A DNA stretch of 14,003 nucleotides from Enterococcus_I eurekensis (GCF_042654605.1 NZ_JBHSGT010000012.1:1-14003), one strand, 5' to 3'; numbered from the stretch's first letter, positions 1-6,891 are shown. The notes: generated by a model from the sequence alone, not told the origin. A program made the numbers and translations.

Positions 1-717
1 CACTGTGGCACCTTTTCCCCAAACTTTCTTCGTTAGACAGTAGCGGGTTTTCCGTTCAACCATAGTGATGATGACAGGCTCATTTTTTATTTTCTTGCCT
101 AATACTAAATCGACTTCCCAATGCCCAAAATCTTCTCTAGAGAGTATTTCTGGATCGCGTTCTTCGATACTGCGACCTAAGTGCTTAGCGTTATGACCTT
201 TCGGTTCCGAAACGTTTTTCTTGCGTGGCCGCATCCGGGTCTTCATAGGTAAATCGATATTACGGATTGGGAGTACGGCAGCATTGATTAAGGCGTAAAC
301 TGTTTTCGTGCATGGTACGCGTTCGTCAGGGTGCGATTTTCTGTAAGAGTGTACAAAAGTATCCACACTATGAATCCGTAACCCCTTCATGGGTGCTAGA
401 TTTTCAGGTAAGGCAGCAAGGAAAGCTGCAGAATATTTATGATGATTCCGCGCATGCGAGTTCTCACGATTTTCTTTGTAAACCCGAGCGCCTGAGGCGG
501 CAATATACTGCTCGTAATAATTGTGTTGATAGTCAAGTTGGCGCCTTCTGCCGCGTTTCAATTCACGAGAAACAGTCGATTGGCTGACTCCTAATTCACG
601 CGCCATCTCCGCTTGTTTATAGGTGCCGATTTTAGCCATCTGTTCCAGCTTTCCCCGTTGAATATCAGTAAGGTGTGTGAAGGTGCGGTTTTCTATGATA
701 CAATTATTATTAGTCAT
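1..717 (-). CDS. IS30-family transposase, N-terminal 239 residues (partial)
   Basis: This is an uninterrupted reading frame from an ATG at 717 to the window edge, 239 codons with no stop, missing its C-terminus only because the window ends. Residues about 15-55 form a helix-turn-helix (KQAEMARELGVSQSTVSREL), the IS30 DNA-binding region. The catalytic DDE domain begins near residue 207 with GHWEVDLVLGKK, which carries the first catalytic Asp in the form typical of IS30. The second Asp and the Glu would lie beyond the edge. An AAGGGG ribosome site sits seven bases before the ATG. Activity cannot be judged, but the visible part shows no frameshift or stop. Assignment to the IS30 family is firm; the exact element is unknown. 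Confidence 0.9.
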   Translation of the reverse strand, partial: MTNNNCIIENRTFTHLTDIQRGKLEQMAKIGTYKQAEMARELGVSQSTVSRELKRGRRRQLDYQHNYYEQYIAASGARVYKENRENSHARNHHKYSAAFLAALPENLAPMKGLRIHSVDTFVHSYRKSHPDERVPCTKTVYALINAAVLPIRNIDLPMKTRMRPRKKNVSEPKGHNAKHLGRSIEERDPEILSREDFGHWEVDLVLGKKIKNEPVIITMVERKTRYCLTKKVWGKGATV

Positions 718-774
718 GTAGATACCCCTTATACTTTTGGTTTGGTCGCTAACAAGTATATCGTATCTACATGA
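714..774 (-). promoter_or_regulatory. hairpin able to mask the transposase start codon
   Basis: A perfect 12-base inverted repeat, TCATGTAGATAC at 714-725 and GTATCTACATGA at 763-774, is continued inward by a 7-base pair of arms (TATACTT at 730-736, AAGTATA at 754-760). Read on the minus strand, the 3' arm contains the transposase ATG, and the AAGGGG ribosome site lies between the paired segments. A TATACT -10-like hexamer at 755-760 would start transcripts near 748, so native transcripts would lack the outer 5' arm, while read-through RNA from trmD would contain both arms. The repeat is seen directly; the masking role is inferred from comparable controls in other insertion sequences. Confidence 0.6.
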
Positions 775-823
775 TTTTTTCGTTTATTTCCTTATGCATT
801 TCATTTTACAATTTACCAAAATC

Positions 824-1567
824 TTACTGTTCGCTTGCTTCCTGTTTTATTTCTTCAAGCATTTTAAGCATTTCGGCGGTTAACTCGATTTTTTCCAACA
901 TATCTGGTCGACGTAAATATGTCCGTCTTAATGATTCTTTTAACTGCCATTCAGCAATTAATTTATGATTGCCATTCATTAACACTGCAGGTACTTCCAT
1001 CTCTTTAAAGACTGCAGGCCGAGTATACTGCGGATGTTCCAGTAAACCCGTTGAATGTGAGTCGGTTTGAGCCGATACATTGTTTCCCAGTACTTCAGGC
1101 AACAAACGAACGGTTGCATCAATCATGACCATTGCTCCAAGTTCGCCACCCGTTAAGACATAATCGCCTAAAGATACTTCATCGGTAACGAAACTTCGAA
1201 TACGTTCATCATAACCTTCGTAATGGCCACAAATAAATACTAAGTGTTCTTCTTTAGAAAATTCTTCCGCCATCGTTTGGTCGAAACGTTTACCTGCTGG
1301 ATCAAGCAACACAATTCGTTTTTTGGTTCCTGGTGATGTTTCAGCAATCTTTTGTAAATTATCATAGACCGGTTGAACTTTAAGTAACATCCCCGCGCCA
1401 CCACCATATGGATAGTCATCTACGGCCTGATGTTTATTATCGGAAAAATCACGGAAATTTGAAACGTTTAATTCCAACAAGTTTTTTTCACGCGCTTTGC
1501 CAATAATCGACTCCCCCATTGGACCATCAAACATTCGTGGAAATAACGTCAACACATCAATTTTCAT
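824..1567 (-). CDS. trmD: tRNA (guanine-N1)-methyltransferase TrmD
   Basis: TrmD methylates N1 of G37 next to the anticodon of a subset of tRNAs, using S-adenosylmethionine, and prevents +1 frameshifting. The 247-residue protein has the full family length. The SPOUT-fold knot motifs are visible: CGHYEGYDERI near residues 113-123, SLGDYVLTGGELG near 132-144, and LLEHPQYTRP near 175-184. The start is placed at the ATG at 1567 because this gives the canonical MKIDVLTLFP beginning and an AAGGA ribosome site about ten bases upstream; a TTG two codons earlier would be too close to that site. The gene overlaps the end of rimM by 11 bases, so the two are translationally coupled. No terminator is visible between its stop and the IS30 element. 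Confidence 0.97.
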   Translation of the reverse strand: MKIDVLTLFPRMFDGPMGESIIGKAREKNLLELNVSNFRDFSDNKHQAVDDYPYGGGAGMLLKVQPVYDNLQKIAETSPGTKKRIVLLDPAGKRFDQTMAEEFSKEEHLVFICGHYEGYDERIRSFVTDEVSLGDYVLTGGELGAMVMIDATVRLLPEVLGNNVSAQTDSHSTGLLEHPQYTRPAVFKEMEVPAVLMNGNHKLIAEWQLKESLRRTYLRRPDMLEKIELTAEMLKMLEEIKQEASEQ

Positions 1568-2081
1568 CGTCAATCAATCCTTCTGGAATTTCAACATGAA
1601 TTTCTTCGGCATCTAAATCAACCTTTTTCACAACGGATTCAATGTAAGGGATTAATAAATCTTTCTTCCCTTTACGCTGAATAATCCAAACATCGTTAGC
1701 ACCCGTCTGAATAATCTCTTTTATTTTACCTAGCAAGATGCCATTTTCGTCAAAAACAGGTAAGCCCATAATTTCATAATAATAAAATTCATTTTCTTCT
1801 AAATCCGTCAAATCATCTTCGGACACTTTTAAAATCCCATCACGCAAAGGCTCAACATCATTAATATTCGGGTACCCTTCAAATGTCAATAAATCAAAGT
1901 TTTTATGCTTACGATGGCTTGTAATGGTTAATTCTAATGGCTTCACACCTTGTTTAAATAACGTTAATTTTGCGCCTTTTTTATAACGCTCTTCAGGAAA
2001 ATCGGTTTGAGAAATAACGCGTACTTCTCCACGAATTCCATGTGTGTTTACAATTTTTCCAACATTTAAATATTCAGTCAC
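1557..2081 (-). CDS. rimM: 16S rRNA processing protein RimM
   Basis: RimM is a 30S assembly factor that binds ribosomal protein S19 and helps mature the 3' domain of 16S rRNA. The 174-residue protein has the usual two parts: an N-terminal RimM beta-barrel (NVGKIVNTHGIRGEVRV near residues 6-22) and a C-terminal PRC-barrel (EFYYYEIMGLPV near 98-109, then GKIKEIIQTGANDVWII and LLIPYIESVVKKVD). The start is a GTG, supported by a GAGGA ribosome site just upstream. It is the first gene of a rimM-trmD unit with its own promoter, instead of following rpsP-khpA as is common in Firmicutes. Confidence 0.97.
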   Translation of the reverse strand: MTEYLNVGKIVNTHGIRGEVRVISQTDFPEERYKKGAKLTLFKQGVKPLELTITSHRKHKNFDLLTFEGYPNINDVEPLRDGILKVSEDDLTDLEENEFYYYEIMGLPVFDENGILLGKIKEIIQTGANDVWIIQRKGKKDLLIPYIESVVKKVDLDAEEIHVEIPEGLIDDEN

Positions 2082-2113
2082 AATTTTTCCTCATTTCTTT
2101 TCAATTCTTGTTT

Positions 2114-2122
2114 ATTTTATCA
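2114..2122 (-). promoter_or_regulatory. probable rimM-trmD promoter (extended -10)
   Basis: On the minus strand TGATAAAAT forms an extended -10 element about 35 bases before the rimM GTG. No convincing -35 hexamer is visible, which is usual for extended -10 promoters. The call rests on motif and position only. Confidence 0.45.
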
Positions 2123-2186
2123 TGCTTGACCTTGGAATACTAGTTTGGTAATAAACAGGTAATTATTTTTCTATTTAAGAAAAGAA

Positions 2187-2195
2187 TGTTATAAT
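2187..2195 (+). promoter_or_regulatory. probable promoter of the universal stress protein gene
   Basis: TGTTATAAT is a perfect extended -10 element 28 bases before the start codon. The -35 region is weak (TTTTCT at the right distance). The AAGGAGG ribosome site follows at about 2206-2213. Confidence 0.6.
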
Positions 2196-2223
2196 TTAAG
2201 CACAGAAAGGAGGCGCTTACAAT

Positions 2224-2658
2224 ATGTTAACAGAATATAAGAAAATTTTAGTTGCGCTAGACGGATCGAAACAATCAGAAAAGGCTCTTTTAGAATCGAT
2301 TGAAATCGCTAAGAGAAACGAGGCAGCCATTTATTTAGTTTGGGTGATTAATGACTTAGAGTTAACAACAAGTGCATATTCTTTTGCCAAGCTCTTAAAT
2401 GAAGAAGAAGCATTTGTGAAAGACTTTATGACAAAAAAAGTGGCCGAACTAAACGAAGCAGGTATTACTGATATTCAAACAATTGTTGAAATTGGCTCTC
2501 CGAAACGAAAAATATCAGTTGATTTACCTAAGGAACATGGAATTGATTTAATTATTATGGGCTCAACCGGCAAAGGGGCAATCACACAAGCACTCGTTGG
2601 ATCAACAACAGCTTATGTGGTCAACCATGCCCCCTGCAATGTCATGGTCGTTAAATAA
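2224..2658 (+). CDS. universal stress protein, UspA family, ATP-binding type
   Basis: This 144-residue single-domain Usp has the alpha/beta fold of the family: a first strand and Asp-containing loop (KILVALDGSKQSEKAL near residues 7-22) and the C-terminal nucleotide motif G-x2-G-x9-G-S (GSTGKGAITQALVGST near 112-127). Having the complete motif places it with the ATP-binding members, in contrast to the UspA type that lacks it. Such proteins are cytoplasmic, often dimeric, and accumulate under starvation, acid or oxidative stress; the precise role varies and cannot be read here. It is a single gene with its own promoter, divergent from rimM, and is closed by a large hairpin downstream. Confidence 0.93.
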   Translation: MLTEYKKILVALDGSKQSEKALLESIEIAKRNEAAIYLVWVINDLELTTSAYSFAKLLNEEEAFVKDFMTKKVAELNEAGITDIQTIVEIGSPKRKISVDLPKEHGIDLIIMGSTGKGAITQALVGSTTAYVVNHAPCNVMVVK

Positions 2659-2673
2659 TAAATGCAAAAAAAC

Positions 2674-2763
2674 AAAAAGACTACCAATCAATTGAGTACC
2701 GACCCCTAAAAGTTAGAGTAATAAATCTAGCTTTCGGGGGTTGGTACTTTGGTGGTCTTTTTT
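2674..2763 (+). terminator. composite terminator hairpin after the usp gene
   Basis: The outer arms AAAAAGACTACCA (2674-2686) and TGGTGGTCTTTTT (2750-2762) pair with one G-U wobble and end in a T run, as expected for an intrinsic terminator. An independent 23-base inverted repeat is nested inside and separated from the outer stem by an unequal bulge. Both repeat layers together would still fold into a very stable hairpin. It ends the usp transcript. Confidence 0.75.
2695..2748. repeat. nested 23-bp inverted repeat resembling paired IS3-type ends (MITE-like)
   Basis: Arms 2695-2717 and 2726-2748 match at 19 of 23 positions with an 8-base loop; three of the four differences still allow G-U pairing in RNA. 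Both arms, read outward to inward, have the form AGTACC-RACCCC-YRAAAG-YTAGA. This resembles the terminal repeats of IS3-family (IS150 group) elements as I remember them, in which the stretch ACCCC..AAAGTTAGA recurs. No transposase remains. It could be a solo internal-deletion derivative or a small mobile repeat; a plain terminator is the alternative. Confidence 0.5.
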
Positions 2764-2769
2764 GATACA

Positions 2770-2803
2770 AAAAACCTTTTCGTTCGTAAACGAAAAGGTT
2801 TTT
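2770..2803. terminator. bidirectional terminator between usp and the M23 hydrolase
   Basis: A perfect 15-base stem (AAAAACCTTTTCGTT at 2770-2784 with its complement at 2789-2803) encloses a four-base loop. A/T runs at both edges allow it to work in either direction. It lies seven bases beyond the stop of the convergent minus-strand hydrolase gene and is most likely that gene's terminator. Confidence 0.9.
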
Positions 2804-2810
2804 CATTTGA

Positions 2811-4073
2811 TTAGATTCCTAATAACGGGCCTGGATCCATGAAGCCTGACCATATACCTGTTGCAATAGCAAAGTGTAAGTGAACACCTGTTGAACTACC
2901 TGTTGTTCCCATACCACCGACTGTTGTTCCTTGGCCGACACTTTGACCGGCAGAAACAGCAAAACTACTTAAATGCATGTAATACGTATAATAACCATCA
3001 CCATGATCAATAATCACGTGGTTTCCGGCACTTGGATCATAACTTGCTTGGACAACTGTTCCAGCTTTTGAAGCAAAGATTGGTGTCCCAGATGAGCCGA
3101 CCATATCAATCCCATTATGTAATTCTGAAGCACCTGACCCAAATGGATCTGTACGCCATGAAAAACGACTAGAAACAGAGACATTACTTACCGGCATGCC
3201 CCAACCACTTGATGCTGGAGGTGTTGGTGTTGCTGGTTGTTGCGGCTGTTCTTCGACAGTTGCGTTAGAATTATCATAACTTGCTTTCGCTTGGGCTTGA
3301 GCTGCGGCACGTGCCGCTTCTTCTTTTTCATAAGCTTGTTGCGCTGCTGATGCGCGAGCTTTTTCCTCAGCAATAGCTTTTAGCTCTGCTTCACGGCGTT
3401 TGATTGCTTCTTCTTTTTGCTTCTCGAATTTTTGCTTTTGTTTCTTTTCAGTCGCAATCATTGCTTGCAATTCATTAATTGCTACTTGTTGATCTAAACG
3501 AGTCGCTGTTAGGCTCTCTTCTTTTTCAGCTAAGACTTTTGCTTGTACCTCGATTGTCGTTAGGCGTTGCTTAGCTTCTTCTAAAAGTTTTTCTAATTGT
3601 TCTTGATCTTCTTTTTGCTTTTCAATGATTTCATTGTTGGCATTCACAATTGTTGTGACTGCCATCGCACGACCTAACGCTTCATTTAAAGAATCAGCCG
3701 TTAAAACAGCTTCAATAATGCTGCTGCTTGATTGATTCACTTGTACATTACGTGCTTGTTCTTCTAATTGTTTGTTACGTTTTTCAATTGCCACTTTTAA
3801 GTCAGCAATTTCTAAATTAATTTCATTTAATCGCTCTTCTTCTTTGACTTTCTTTGCAGCTGTTTCTGCAATTTCTGTCTCGATTCGAGTAATTTGGTTC
3901 TCTAAAGCTGTTAATGTATTTTGAGCGACTTGTTGTTCGCTTTCTAAATTTGTAATTTTTTCTGTTTGTTCTTGAATCTTAGTGTCATATTCGTCTGCTT
4001 GTACAGTTAAAACTGGACCAATTAATAAGGCTGAACTTAACGCTAGAATGGTTAGTTTCTTAATATTTAACAT
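2811..4073 (-). CDS. secreted murein hydrolase: coiled coil plus M23 (LytM) peptidase
   Basis: The product is an exported peptidoglycan-cleaving protein. Residues 1-26 are a Sec signal peptide (KK, hydrophobic core, cleavage after VQA). Residues about 30-260 form a long Gln/Glu/Lys-rich coiled coil, including a SIIEAVLTADSLNEALGRA stretch and a following NANNEII like those in PcsB/SagA/CwlO-type proteins, whose coiled coils engage FtsEX. A Pro/Gln-rich linker follows (about 270-290). Residues about 300-420 are a complete M23 domain with zinc ligands H319, D323 (HNGID) and H400 (HLHF), and H367 as the further catalytic His. It probably cleaves stem-peptide cross-links during growth or division. 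A GAGGTT ribosome site precedes the ATG. The cleavage specificity and the FtsEX link are inference. Confidence 0.92.
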   Translation of the reverse strand: MLNIKKLTILALSSALLIGPVLTVQADEYDTKIQEQTEKITNLESEQQVAQNTLTALENQITRIETEIAETAAKKVKEEERLNEINLEIADLKVAIEKRNKQLEEQARNVQVNQSSSSIIEAVLTADSLNEALGRAMAVTTIVNANNEIIEKQKEDQEQLEKLLEEAKQRLTTIEVQAKVLAEKEESLTATRLDQQVAINELQAMIATEKKQKQKFEKQKEEAIKRREAELKAIAEEKARASAAQQAYEKEEAARAAAQAQAKASYDNSNATVEEQPQQPATPTPPASSGWGMPVSNVSVSSRFSWRTDPFGSGASELHNGIDMVGSSGTPIFASKAGTVVQASYDPSAGNHVIIDHGDGYYTYYMHLSSFAVSAGQSVGQGTTVGGMGTTGSSTGVHLHFAIATGIWSGFMDPGPLLGI

Positions 4074-4108
4074 AGTAACCTCGCAATATTATTTTTTTCA
4101 CAATACCC

Positions 4109-4117
4109 ATTATACAT
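4109..4117 (-). promoter_or_regulatory. probable promoter of the M23 hydrolase gene
   Basis: On the minus strand TGTATAAT includes a perfect TATAAT at 4109-4114, 35 bases before the ATG. The -35 match is poor. The same 165-base gap must also hold the divergent promoter of the methionine sulfoxide reductase gene, whose elements I could not settle (TATATT near 4205-4211 is one candidate). Confidence 0.5.
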
Positions 4118-4238
4118 AAATTAGAATAAATATGCGGATTTATTTGAAAAAGTAAGATAAAATTGATAGATTTAACATAACTGAAATATACCTGTTTTAT
4201 TTGATATATTTTAATTTTACTAAAAAGGGGATTATTCG

Positions 4239-4712
4239 ATGGTTAATCAACATGACAAAAAAGAAAAATACGAACTGCTACTTTTACAACAACAAGGACT
4301 AATCGAAGGTGAAAATCACTGGTTAGCAACCTTAAGTAATTCTTCCGCTTTACTCAATGAAAGCTTACCTGACACGGTCTTTGCCGGTTATTATTTATTT
4401 GATGAGGGAGAACTGATTCTGGGACCTTTCCAAGGTCGTGTTTCGTGCACACGTATTCATCTAGGTAAGGGCGTATGCGGTGAATCTGCTGAAAAACAAG
4501 AAACATTAATTGTCTCCGATGTAACAAATCATGCGAATTATATTTCATGTGACGCAGCTGCCATGTCTGAAATTGTAGTACCAATGGTCAAAAACGGGAA
4601 ACTTATTGGCGTATTAGATATTGATAGTAGCCAAGTTGGAACCTATGATGAAATTGATCAACGCTACTTAGAAAAATATGTGGAACTCATTTTAACTGTT
4701 TGTCCGTATTAA
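4239..4712 (+). CDS. free methionine-(R)-sulfoxide reductase, GAF-domain (fRMsr)
   Basis: This 157-residue cytoplasmic enzyme is a single GAF domain of the fRMsr (E. coli MsrC/YebR) class, which reduces free L-methionine-(R)-sulfoxide with thioredoxin as reductant. The three family cysteines are present: C70 (RVSCTRI), C80 (GKGVCGES) and C104 (ISCDAAAMSEIVVP), as are the surrounding signature segments and the final GVLDIDS strand. The AGGGGA ribosome site supports the ATG. It is a single gene, divergent from the hydrolase and upstream of the tmRNA gene. No intrinsic terminator is obvious in the roughly 80 bases after its stop. The reaction is well established for the family; its role here in repairing oxidised methionine is inferred. 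Confidence 0.93.
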   Translation: MVNQHDKKEKYELLLLQQQGLIEGENHWLATLSNSSALLNESLPDTVFAGYYLFDEGELILGPFQGRVSCTRIHLGKGVCGESAEKQETLIVSDVTNHANYISCDAAAMSEIVVPMVKNGKLIGVLDIDSSQVGTYDEIDQRYLEKYVELILTVCPY

Positions 4713-4767
4713 ATTTTTAGGATTATATTAATAACGGAAGCACTTTGACCTTCTTTGATTAAAAATC

Positions 4768-4796
4768 TTTGCATCAAATACAAACTATGTTATAAT
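4768..4796 (+). promoter_or_regulatory. promoter of the tmRNA gene
   Basis: TTTGCA (4768-4773) and TATAAT (4791-4796) are separated by 17 bases, and TGT directly before the -10 makes it an extended -10 promoter. It lies 30 bases before the mature tmRNA 5' end, leaving a short leader for RNase P to remove. Confidence 0.8.
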
Positions 4797-4825
4797 TCTT
4801 ATCAGTGACAAAGCCTTTTTAATAA

Positions 4826-5185
4826 GGGGGCGTTACGGATTCGACAGGCATAGTTTGAGCCTGAATTGCGCTTCGTAGGTTACGTCTACGTAAAAACGTT
4901 ACAGTTAATATAACTGCAAACAACAATAACACTTACGCTTTAGCTGCCTAAAAACAGTTAACGTAGATCCTCCTGTCATCGCCCATGTGCCAGATCAGGG
5001 TCCTAACTTAGTGGGATACACAATTTTTCTTCCGTCTGTAGAAAATTGAAGAGCTTATCAGACTAGCAAGAAAACCGGCCTGTCATTCGGCAGATTTTTG
5101 AGCGAAATTCGAATAGAACTGACTATGAGCGTAGACTTTTAGGTAGCGATATGTTTGGACGCGGGTTCAACTCCCGCCGCCTCCA
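4826..5185 (+). ncRNA. ssrA: tmRNA (transfer-messenger RNA)
   Basis: tmRNA rescues ribosomes stalled on broken mRNAs and tags the incomplete protein for proteolysis, acting with SmpB. The 5' end GGGGGCG pairs with CGCCTCC at the 3' end to form the acceptor stem, and GGATTCGACAGGCAT is the conserved 5' tRNA-like part. The T arm reads GCGGGTTCAACTCCCGC. The terminal CCA is not encoded; the discriminator A is at 5185. The tag frame runs from GCA at 4916 to a TAA at 4949-4951 and encodes ANNNNTYALAA, so with the non-templated Ala the tag would be AANNNNTYALAA. The resume codon follows ATAACT as in other Firmicutes. The gene is one-piece, about 360 bases, with its own promoter and terminator. Confidence 0.97.
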
Positions 5186-5205
5186 TTAAGATATTTTGGA
5201 GAATT

Positions 5206-5250
5206 AAAAGATGCAAGAAACGTTGATTTTACACGTTTCTTGCATCTTTT
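5206..5250. terminator. terminator after tmRNA, possibly shared with the Mga-type gene
   Basis: The 18-base arms AAAAGATGCAAGAAACGT (5206-5223) and the exact complement (5233-5250) enclose a nine-base loop and are followed by ATTTTTATTA. It ends the tmRNA transcript. On the minus strand the flanking run is shorter, but it also lies about 35 bases beyond the Mga-type gene stop, so it may serve both. Confidence 0.88.
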
Positions 5251-5283
5251 ATTTTTATTATTTTCTCGATTAATTCTTCAAAT

Positions 5284-6735
5284 CTACATCAATTTAGTCA
5301 TCTCTAATCCAAATTCACAGTGTGTTTTTCGCCATTGATAGACATATTTTTCTAGAAAACATAAGTCCTGGCTAGATAAAACTGGCCGAATAACTAGGAC
5401 TTCTTTATCGTTCGGAATGACTCCTTCCGCAAATTCTTCCGTTGTTAAAATGAGTTCTGCTGCTTGAAAATCATCGGTAAAATTTAAATTAATTTTATTT
5501 GAAAAATTATTTTTCAGTTGGCGCTTCATATGATTAGCGGCCTCACTGGTTAGAGTTGTCATTAAATGGACCGAAACATTCATCGCCATTTGTTTTGGAG
5601 ACACAAAACGTAAGCACAGTTCTAAACTTTTTCTTCTAAAAAATTCCTCATGTTCTTTATCTATATTTACGGACACTTCTGAGAAGAAATACTCAAATTT
5701 TTTCATAAAAGAAGGATAGCGATCATAAATTTCTCGATAATTAATTGGTGAAAAAATACTCGTTAACTCTGGATTAATCAAATGAAATTTTTCTAAAATG
5801 GCGCACTTTTGGAAGGTTAAACGTGTCCAAATTTGTTCTTCCATCACTAATGGCTCAAAATATTTTTCGTAACACGCCATCCAAACTTTGGCCAAATCAG
5901 AATAATGGTTATTATGTATCTTTTCGAAATTCATGAAAAAAGTTAAATTTAAAATATCAAGCGCATATAAACACATCAAAAAGAAATACCACTCCTCTAA
6001 TGTCATTTCAGTTGATGCATGTTTTTCAATGATTGAATCATTAAAATAGACTGCTAAATACATTGTCTCCAGTTCGTAACCTTGTCTGTTTGACTCTTCA
6101 CAAACAAATAGCCAAAGCGCAATAATTTCAATTAAGATGGGATTTTCAGAGATATACAGTACCGAACAAATTTTTTGAGCTTTAACTATGTTGTTGTCAT
6201 TATTAATCCATGGAATATTCGAATAGGAACGGTGGACATGATAAAAAAATAAAAAAAAGACAGAACGAATACTCGACTCTTTTCCAACAATTTTAATGTT
6301 TGTTCCTATCGTAATACGTAAATCATACATCTCAATTGATTGATTGACTCTTTTAATAATCCGCTTTAAATTCGATAAACTAATTTCCAACTTATCGCAT
6401 AAGACGAGTGTTACAACCTGTCGATGTTGTAGCAATATTTTAAATATTTTATACACAGAAGATTCCACTAACAATTCTTCTAAAATACGATTAAAATTCG
6501 TATTATATCGATAGAGTCTAATACCAAAACGCTTATTTACTTTTAGGGACATCTCCGTTGCTTCATATTTTTCTGTTAAGACAATTTCTAATTCTTTGAT
6601 ATACTTTAAGATTGTTTGACTTGTGATATTACCAATTTCAGCCGCAATTTCCTGACTAGAAACAAAATCTGTCTGTCGATCTAGATAATATAAGATTTCT
6701 TTTTTTAATTGTGCTTCTTTTGAAAAACCAAACAT
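5284..6735 (-). CDS. Mga-family transcriptional regulator
   Basis: The 483-residue protein has the layout of Mga/AtxA-type stand-alone virulence regulators. There is an N-terminal winged helix-turn-helix (about residues 10-55, SSQEIAAEIGNITSQTILKYIKEL), a second one (about 105-145, VTLVLCDKLEISLSNLKRIIKRVNQ), a long helical central part in the place of the PTS-regulation-like region, and a C-terminal alpha/beta part (about 390-483) in the place of the EIIB-like dimer domain. An AGAGGTGA ribosome site supports the ATG. It lies downstream of, and on the same strand as, a membrane acyltransferase and small membrane protein, but has its own promoter. Its target genes are unknown; the neighbours are natural candidates. 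Family assignment is by overall pattern, without a profile search. Confidence 0.8.
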   Translation of the reverse strand: MFGFSKEAQLKKEILYYLDRQTDFVSSQEIAAEIGNITSQTILKYIKELEIVLTEKYEATEMSLKVNKRFGIRLYRYNTNFNRILEELLVESSVYKIFKILLQHRQVVTLVLCDKLEISLSNLKRIIKRVNQSIEMYDLRITIGTNIKIVGKESSIRSVFFLFFYHVHRSYSNIPWINNDNNIVKAQKICSVLYISENPILIEIIALWLFVCEESNRQGYELETMYLAVYFNDSIIEKHASTEMTLEEWYFFLMCLYALDILNLTFFMNFEKIHNNHYSDLAKVWMACYEKYFEPLVMEEQIWTRLTFQKCAILEKFHLINPELTSIFSPINYREIYDRYPSFMKKFEYFFSEVSVNIDKEHEEFFRRKSLELCLRFVSPKQMAMNVSVHLMTTLTSEAANHMKRQLKNNFSNKINLNFTDDFQAAELILTTEEFAEGVIPNDKEVLVIRPVLSSQDLCFLEKYVYQWRKTHCEFGLEMTKLM

Positions 6736-6862
6736 CAGCTCACCTCTTATTCACAATCAACGATAGACCATTCGAACCAACATCTGGCTAACAATTTATC
6801 GAAATCGAAAATTATTTAAAAAATAATCATTATTTTTAATCTCACTTAACCTCTTTCACTCT

Positions 6863-6891
6863 ATTCTATATTTTTATATCAGGTTAATCAA
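6863..6891 (-). promoter_or_regulatory. probable promoter of the Mga-type regulator gene
   Basis: On the minus strand TTGATT (6886-6891) and TAGAAT (6863-6868) have a 17-base spacer. This would leave a 5' leader of about 120 bases, which contains a perfect AT palindrome (AAAAATAAT, centre base, ATTATTTTT; 6819-6837). The -35 lies within one arm of the dyad at 6884-6921. Confidence 0.55.

Larger units (their letters stand above)
1..815 (-). mobile_element. IS30-family insertion sequence, left part only
   Basis: The stretch holds the N-terminal two thirds of an IS30-type transposase plus about 100 bases of non-coding upstream end, and it runs off the left edge of the window. The outer boundary on the trmD side is not certain. 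A plausible terminal inverted repeat lies within about 791-817, an AT-rich segment reading TTCATTTTACAATTT, only a few bases beyond the trmD stop at 824-826. The partner repeat and any target duplication lie outside the window, so the exact end and element name cannot be given. The element is oriented like trmD, so transcription of rimM-trmD runs straight into it. Confidence 0.8.

Noticed and set aside
312..587. Open frame of 91 codons on the plus strand
   Set aside because: It is antisense to the intact IS30 transposase frame, has no ribosome site, and its composition resembles nothing known.
771..968. Open frame of 65 codons on the plus strand at the trmD end
   Set aside because: It is antisense to the 3' end of trmD and the IS end, with no ribosome site.
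1568..1573. TTG start two codons before the trmD ATG
   Set aside because: The spacing to the ribosome site is too short, and the ATG at 1567 gives the canonical TrmD beginning.
3188..3373. Open frame inside the M23 hydrolase gene, same strand
   Set aside because: It is an out-of-frame shadow of the Ala/Glu/Lys-rich coiled-coil and linker coding sequence; the Lys/Gln-rich product is a by-product of that codon use.
4354..4584. Minus-strand open frame across the methionine sulfoxide reductase gene
   Set aside because: It is antisense to a clearly conserved protein, with no ribosome site.
6819..6837. Perfect AT palindrome in the leader of the Mga-type gene
   Set aside because: It is made only of A and T apart from the centre base, and such palindromes arise easily in AT-rich gaps; no function is supported.
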